Shown here piece by piece: positions 59,577 to 64,000 of a stretch of 64,000 bases of DNA. The translations under genes were made by a program, and so were the position numbers. Every line of letters starts with the position of its first letter. Position 1 is the first letter of the stretch. The DNA is taken from positions 157,110 to 221,109 of the forward strand of contig NQMI01000075.1 of assembly GCA_002270565.1 (NCBI GenBank), written 5' to 3'. Source of the stretch: Stenocarpella maydis. Lineage: Eukaryota > Ascomycota > Sordariomycetes > Diaporthales > Diaporthaceae. Under the pieces are notes generated by a model, which was not told the DNA's origin, searched no databases, and saw only the letters and a list, made by a program, of their open reading frames with translations.

Positions 59577-59879
59577 GACGGTATAAGTTCTCCGCGTACA
59601 GGACGAATGGTCGGGATATGGGCGCGAAATATGATGAAGAGGGTGGAAATCAGACTCGACATTGGGCATGATGGGCTGAGGAGGGGCATGGCGCCTGTCA
59701 GCACCTTACATGACACCGGTACTATTTGGGTAACCATTGAGAGGGGCTGTTGGGTGTACGTAAAAGCTCACTACCCTCTCCCCCTCTTGGTTACCAACCT
59801 GTCGTTTCCTACTCAAGATATATCACTGGTCGATTACAGCGCTTCGTAGCCCTCTGATAATTTGAGCGAGCCGGTAGAA
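59577..59879. promoter_or_regulatory. Shared upstream region of a divergent gene pair
   Basis: Only about 300 bp separate the start codons of the DUF7580-type gene (minus) and the mosaic C2H2/receiver/annexin gene (plus), so it must hold both promoters. No specific site was recognised. Confidence 0.5.
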
Positions 59880-62527
59880 ATGTCTCAGTTCTCTTCCCTT
59901 GTCAGCTCTCCAGAACCGTGGAATAACCCGGTCGGCCCAGCTAGCGAACCAGCAAGAATGAAGCCTGCATCCGAGTTGGGGAGCATCACCAATCACTCTC
60001 GAGGTGTGCGCGAGGGTCTTCTAATGCTGACTCAGGGAGAAGAACAGAAGAGGAATTTTCCACTGCTGCTCCCAGAACTGGAGGATATCCTGGACAGATT
60101 CATTTTGTGGGCGAGGAATATGGGAGCGTTGCATCGTCCACACAGCGGCATGTCTCTGAATTCCAGGCTCTCAGAGAGCCCGGAAGTCCGGCAATAAATA
60201 TCTTGGCTCCTCAAAGACCTCTACGAAGTTATACAAGACGGTAAGAGCACTCAAATCTCTCCAGGCATGAATTCGCGCTCATTAAATCTAGCGAGAACTA
60301 TATGTTCCGAGGCCGACAACAGCAAGATCGCTGCCACCGAGTCTCCGCCAGATTCTGCGATAGCAGCGCAGGGCCTGCCATCGGACGATGACGAAGAGGA
60401 GATTCCGAAAAATGAGCAACTTACACTCCTTACTGGTATGATGAATGAGTGTATGAAAGCTCTATTCCGCATAGGGCTTCTGGTACGAAGAGAAGCAACG
60501 AATTACCGTTTCCAACGGGCACTCCAACGGTCAAGGTTCTCCTTTCCCGAACAATTTGACACCGACTACGTGGAACAGAAGCACCCAAAGCTCCGAAATG
60601 GGGCTGGGAGGGGCTTTGCGGCACGACTCGGACGGGCGAATGCGAAGCGACGCCAATTCATCAAGTACTGCAGAGACCATAGGGCGAGACTTGATATGGA
60701 TATGGACGATCATCAAGAGACTGAACCTGAGCTCAAGCCTGCACCTTCTATAGGTCTCACGGCGCCGACAGATAAACTATCCAGCAAAGCTACTACGTTT
60801 GTTGTGCCAACTGAACAGAGGAAATCCGGGTTTCTTGAGGTCCCAAATGAGGATGAAGATGACAGTGCCTCGTTATTGGCGGAATCCACGGTGTTCAGTT
60901 CGAAGAGAAGCCTCAAGTTAGTGAGTCTGTCAGATGTGGGGCCGGAGGGAAAGCACTTCGAGTGTCCCCTGTGCTTTGCGTTGCAGTCTTTCCGTACTGA
61001 AAAAGCATGGAGGTATGTTGTTGATCAGAACTCACAGGTATGCTGTGGAGAAGCGACTTAATTTGCTTAATACAGGTGCCACGCTTATAACGACCTCAAG
61101 GCATACATCTGTACATATGGAGGGCGAGACTGCGATTCCGAGATGTTTTTCGACCGGGCCACATGGTTTAACGATGAGCTCAGAGTCCACCGGTCATGCT
61201 TCAGTTGCAAACTTTGTGGTGAGCAGATGAGTGAGCAAGAAGATATGCGGGACCATATTCTCTCCGATCATACAAATTTCCCCAGAGAACAAGTTCCAAT
61301 TCTGTTGCAGCAATGCCGACTCGCACCATCACAATTGGGGGACCAAGATTGCCCATTTTGTGATGACTGGGCTCGGGGCCTCCACACCAGGAGAAATCCG
61401 CTACTAGGTGAAACAGAGCTGAACCAAGCTGTCTAGCCATATTCGTCAAGTTGTCGAAGTTCCAGAAACATTTGGCGACACATCAAGAGCAGCTTGCCAT
61501 CTTTACGGTTCCAAAGTCTACTGATCCCGACGAACACGGTGAAAGCGGTCAGAATATAGGCTCCGACGTGTCTGTGGGGCACATGTCAGAGGCGAGTCCG
61601 GTCATGTCTGACACCTCTGATACCTTCTTAGTCGAGAGCGCAGACGTGACAGCGACCGTGGGCCAGAGGAACGACGCAGTGATTGAGGATACCTCGGAAG
61701 AGCGCCGACCTCGTGTGCTTATTGCAGAGGATAACCCTATCAACCTTGCGGTCCTCAGGAGGCTACTCTTGCATGAGGGCATCCAGGACGTAACCACCGC
61801 CAAGGATGGAAAAGAGGCATATGACATAATCAAAGAGAACTTTGAGCGCGAAGAGGAATTCGATCTAATATTTATGGATATCCAGATGCCTAGACTTAGT
61901 GGTCTGGCGAGCACTCGGCTCATCCGCGAATTGGGATGTGAGACGCCCATTGTTGCGGTGACACCGGCGCCCTCGGATACGAGCCGAGCTCACGAGGTCA
62001 TACTGAAACCGTTCAGACACCCGACCATCAGGAAGGTGCTCCACAAGTTTGCGATCGTGTTCGGTGATAAAGAAAGGCCGAGTTTCACGCAAGAATTGCA
62101 GTTGTTTGACAGCTACCAGACACCGACTGTCGACGTCGAGAGCCTGATTTCCCCGATGGAATCATTTCTTGCTACAAAATACTCCAGAAACCTAGGTGAA
62201 AGCACCAAGAGTGACTCGGGTATCAGCAGCGTGACAGCCGTCATAGTCGAGGCGGTCGGGGGCCCAGGTAGGGTCAAAACGGCCGACTTGATAGATGTGC
62301 TACCCAATTTGCATCACAATGAGCTCATGAACCTACGCACAGAATACAAGAGATCGGTGAAGACTGGTCCTGACCGCAAAGGTGTCAACGTCGCAAAACA
62401 TATTCGAGCCCGTCCAAGAGACGATGACCATCAATTTATGACTGCTGCTTACACGACAGCATTGGGCATGTGGGAGAGCGAGGGTTACTGGATCTCACTG
62501 TTCTTCAGGAATTTTAGAGCTTTTTAG
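59880..62527 (+). pseudogene. Mosaic gene: C2H2-like module, Sln1-type receiver, truncated annexin; broken
   Basis: Segments in order: 59880-60240, 60292-61012, 61076-61407 and 61437-62527. The first helical part (MSQFSSLVSSPE..., RFILWARNMGAL) belongs to a fungal domain often found before C2H2-like or NLR modules. The zinc-finger block has ECPLCFALQSFRTEKAWR, then CHAYNDLKAYICT, CKLCGEQM and QDCPFCDDWA, and KFQKHLATHQEQLAIF. A receiver follows: VLIAEDNPINLAVLRRL, phospho-acceptor Asp in LIFMDIQMP, LKPF. The last part, DLIDVLPNLHHNELMNLRTE to GMWESEGYW, looks like the first annexin-type repeat. Three defects: an in-frame TAA at 60195-60197 between VRQ and ISWLLKDLYEV; a 29-nt gap (61408-61436) too short for an intron; and an abrupt end in A+T-rich DNA after WISLFF. 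Two normal introns (60241-60291, 61013-61075) are intact. Likely a decaying gene; assembly error is possible for the frame break. Confidence 0.65.
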
Positions 62528-64000
62528 GCCCAATCATTCAAGAAATTCCATTTTAAACCCCCATAATTTTATTTTTTCAATATAGCTTATATAAGAAAAT
62601 TCTAAAATTCCTATAAAAAAATAGTAAATGAAGTATATAAATTTTAAGCTACCCTAAAATTTATATTTATTTTAAGCTTTATTTAAGGGTTTTAATAGGG
62701 TTGATATAGATATTTTTTATATAGAAAATTAAGGTAGCCATATATAGTACCTAGCCACTTCCTAATAAATCACATTATATTTATAAGTTTTATATTATTT
62801 TTAAAAATTTCTAAATACATTAAATAACTAAGAGTAATTTACTTTTTTAATATATAAAATAATTATTATTCTTAGTAAGTTATAATATATTAAAGATATA
62901 ACTAGTATTAAAAAAGGCTATTTTATATAAACCTTAGTACTATCCAGCCTTATTACATTTACTATAACCCCTTTAAATTTATAAAATTAATTAGAAATAA
63001 GTAATTAAGTATAGTTAGTATTAGTTAATACTAATTCTTATTTTATATCTAGACTTAGGTAGGTACTAGGGTAGTCTAAAATTAGTGAATTTGCTAAAAC
63101 TAGCTACTTCCTAGTACCCTATATTATTCTTTTTATAAGGTTTTATATTATACTTAATTTTATTGTATTAATTGTATTATATTTATTTAATTATTAGAAT
63201 TAAATCGTTTATTAATTAATTATTTTATTTAATAATTACCTTTTTTATTAAGTATTATTAAAGGACTTTTAATATTAAATAACTTTTTAGACTAAGTTTG
63301 ATTTCCTTTAGCTCCTCAGTATTTTTATAAGCTTAATATTAGCTCTTTAAAAATATAAACTTAATTACTTAAAACAGTAGTTTAATATATTATTATTTAT
63401 GTATTCGTTATAAACTTCTTAATTACCTTAAAAATTAATATAAGGATGCTACTTTAATAATTAAAGATCTTAATTTTAATAAAACTTAATTACTAAATAG
63501 CTTCGGAAGTATTTAAGGATATTTATAATTTTTATTTTAAAAGTAATATAAAGGATAATTACTCTAGAATTTATAAATAAATATTTAGCTTTAAAATAAT
63601 AAAATCTAAGTTTTATAAAGAAATACTAGCCTCTTTAAATATTGCTTTTATATTTTCTTTTATAAAAACCTTATTATAAGGTACTTTAAATATAGTAAAG
63701 AACTTAGATTTAATAATATAATTAATTAAGGCTTGAATAAAGAGATTAATATAATTTATTATAAAGCAGGTAGGTATTATACATAATTATCTTAATTTTG
63801 AATATATAAAATATTTATACTAATACTATTGAAACCCTTAAACTAAGCCTAAAATAAAGATAGAATTTATAATAGCTTAAATTCTATATACTTTAGGAAT
63901 GAGTTTTATTTTATAGAAATTTAGAAATTTTATTATATAAGCTGTACTAAAAAACCGAAATTATAAGAGTCTTGAATTAAATTTCTTAAATAATTAAGTA
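62528..64000. repeat. A+T-rich block, probably RIP-mutated repeat DNA
   Basis: From about 62510 the composition changes sharply to roughly 80-90% A+T and continues to the end of the window. TpA steps are very common, CpG is nearly absent (only a handful, e.g. 63205 and 63408), and all frames are dense with stops. This is what repeat-induced point mutation (C to T, mostly at CpA) leaves of a repeated element. No transposon family could be read from it. It abuts and truncates the mosaic gene. Confidence 0.75.

Noticed and set aside
60241..60264. 24-nt intron ending at CTCCAG before a possible ATG at 60267
   Set aside because: Too short; the 51-nt intron ending at 60291 keeps the phase and gives a continuous family-like sequence.
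62528..64000. Identifying the transposon family of the A+T-rich block
   Set aside because: All frames are filled with stops and no catalytic motif survives; any name would be a guess.

Overview
The window is nuclear DNA from a filamentous ascomycete. Genes are spaced about 1-3 kb apart and have short introns (about 50-110 nt) with fungal splice sites. Several families are typical of, or largely confined to, Pezizomycotina: a CFEM/Pth11-like receptor, a DUF7580-type protein, and the C2H2-like and receiver modules at the right end. An A+T-rich block at the right end looks RIP-mutated. The mix suggests a Sordariomycete or close relative, possibly plant-associated; I cannot name the genus. One 24-base N gap lies at 27810-27833.

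Left third (1-24 kb): a 1666-residue coilin-like nuclear protein (minus strand); a CFEM-domain Pth11-like seven-helix receptor built from four exons; two MITE-like elements just downstream of it, the second with 20-bp terminal repeats and an 8-bp target duplication; an Opy2-type GPI-anchored Cys-rich protein (minus); GTP cyclohydrolase II of riboflavin synthesis (minus); a GH76 Dfg5/Dcw1-type wall mannosidase (plus); and a MYND-finger protein meeting a prolyl-4-hydroxylase-like oxygenase tail to tail, with 4 nt between the stop codons. Around 23.6-24.7 kb lie scrambled frames of a possible SRR1-like gene.

Middle (26-45 kb): an unknown, probably organelle-targeted protein with a GC-AG intron; the mRNA export factor RAE1/Gle2; an unrecognised conserved-looking 530-residue protein; ethanolamine-phosphate cytidylyltransferase (ECT1); an 863-bp TIR element filled with a (TAAA)n array; a branched-chain aminotransferase; an unrecognised 315-residue protein; and a sterol-methyltransferase-like SAM enzyme.

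Right third (47-64 kb): a Ser/Arg-rich unknown; 5-hydroxyisourate hydrolase; the GET3 ATPase; the MPE1 cleavage/polyadenylation factor (DWNN-zinc knuckle-RING); a Ups1-like PRELI lipid-transfer protein; and a divergent pair. The pair is a DUF7580-type protein (minus) and a mosaic gene (plus) that joins a fungal C2H2-like module, a Sln1-type response-regulator receiver and the start of an annexin domain. The mosaic gene carries an in-frame TAA, a frame break and a 3' truncation where it runs into the A+T-rich block. It is the most unusual locus in the window.

Most genes are independent housekeeping loci and no operon-like logic is expected. Accessory character is concentrated at 7.7-10.8 kb (receptor and MITEs), 36-37 kb (TIR element with satellite) and 57.8-64 kb (divergent pair beside the degraded block). 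I found no convincing tRNA, rRNA or CRISPR. Exon coordinates were worked out by hand from reading frames and splice consensus.
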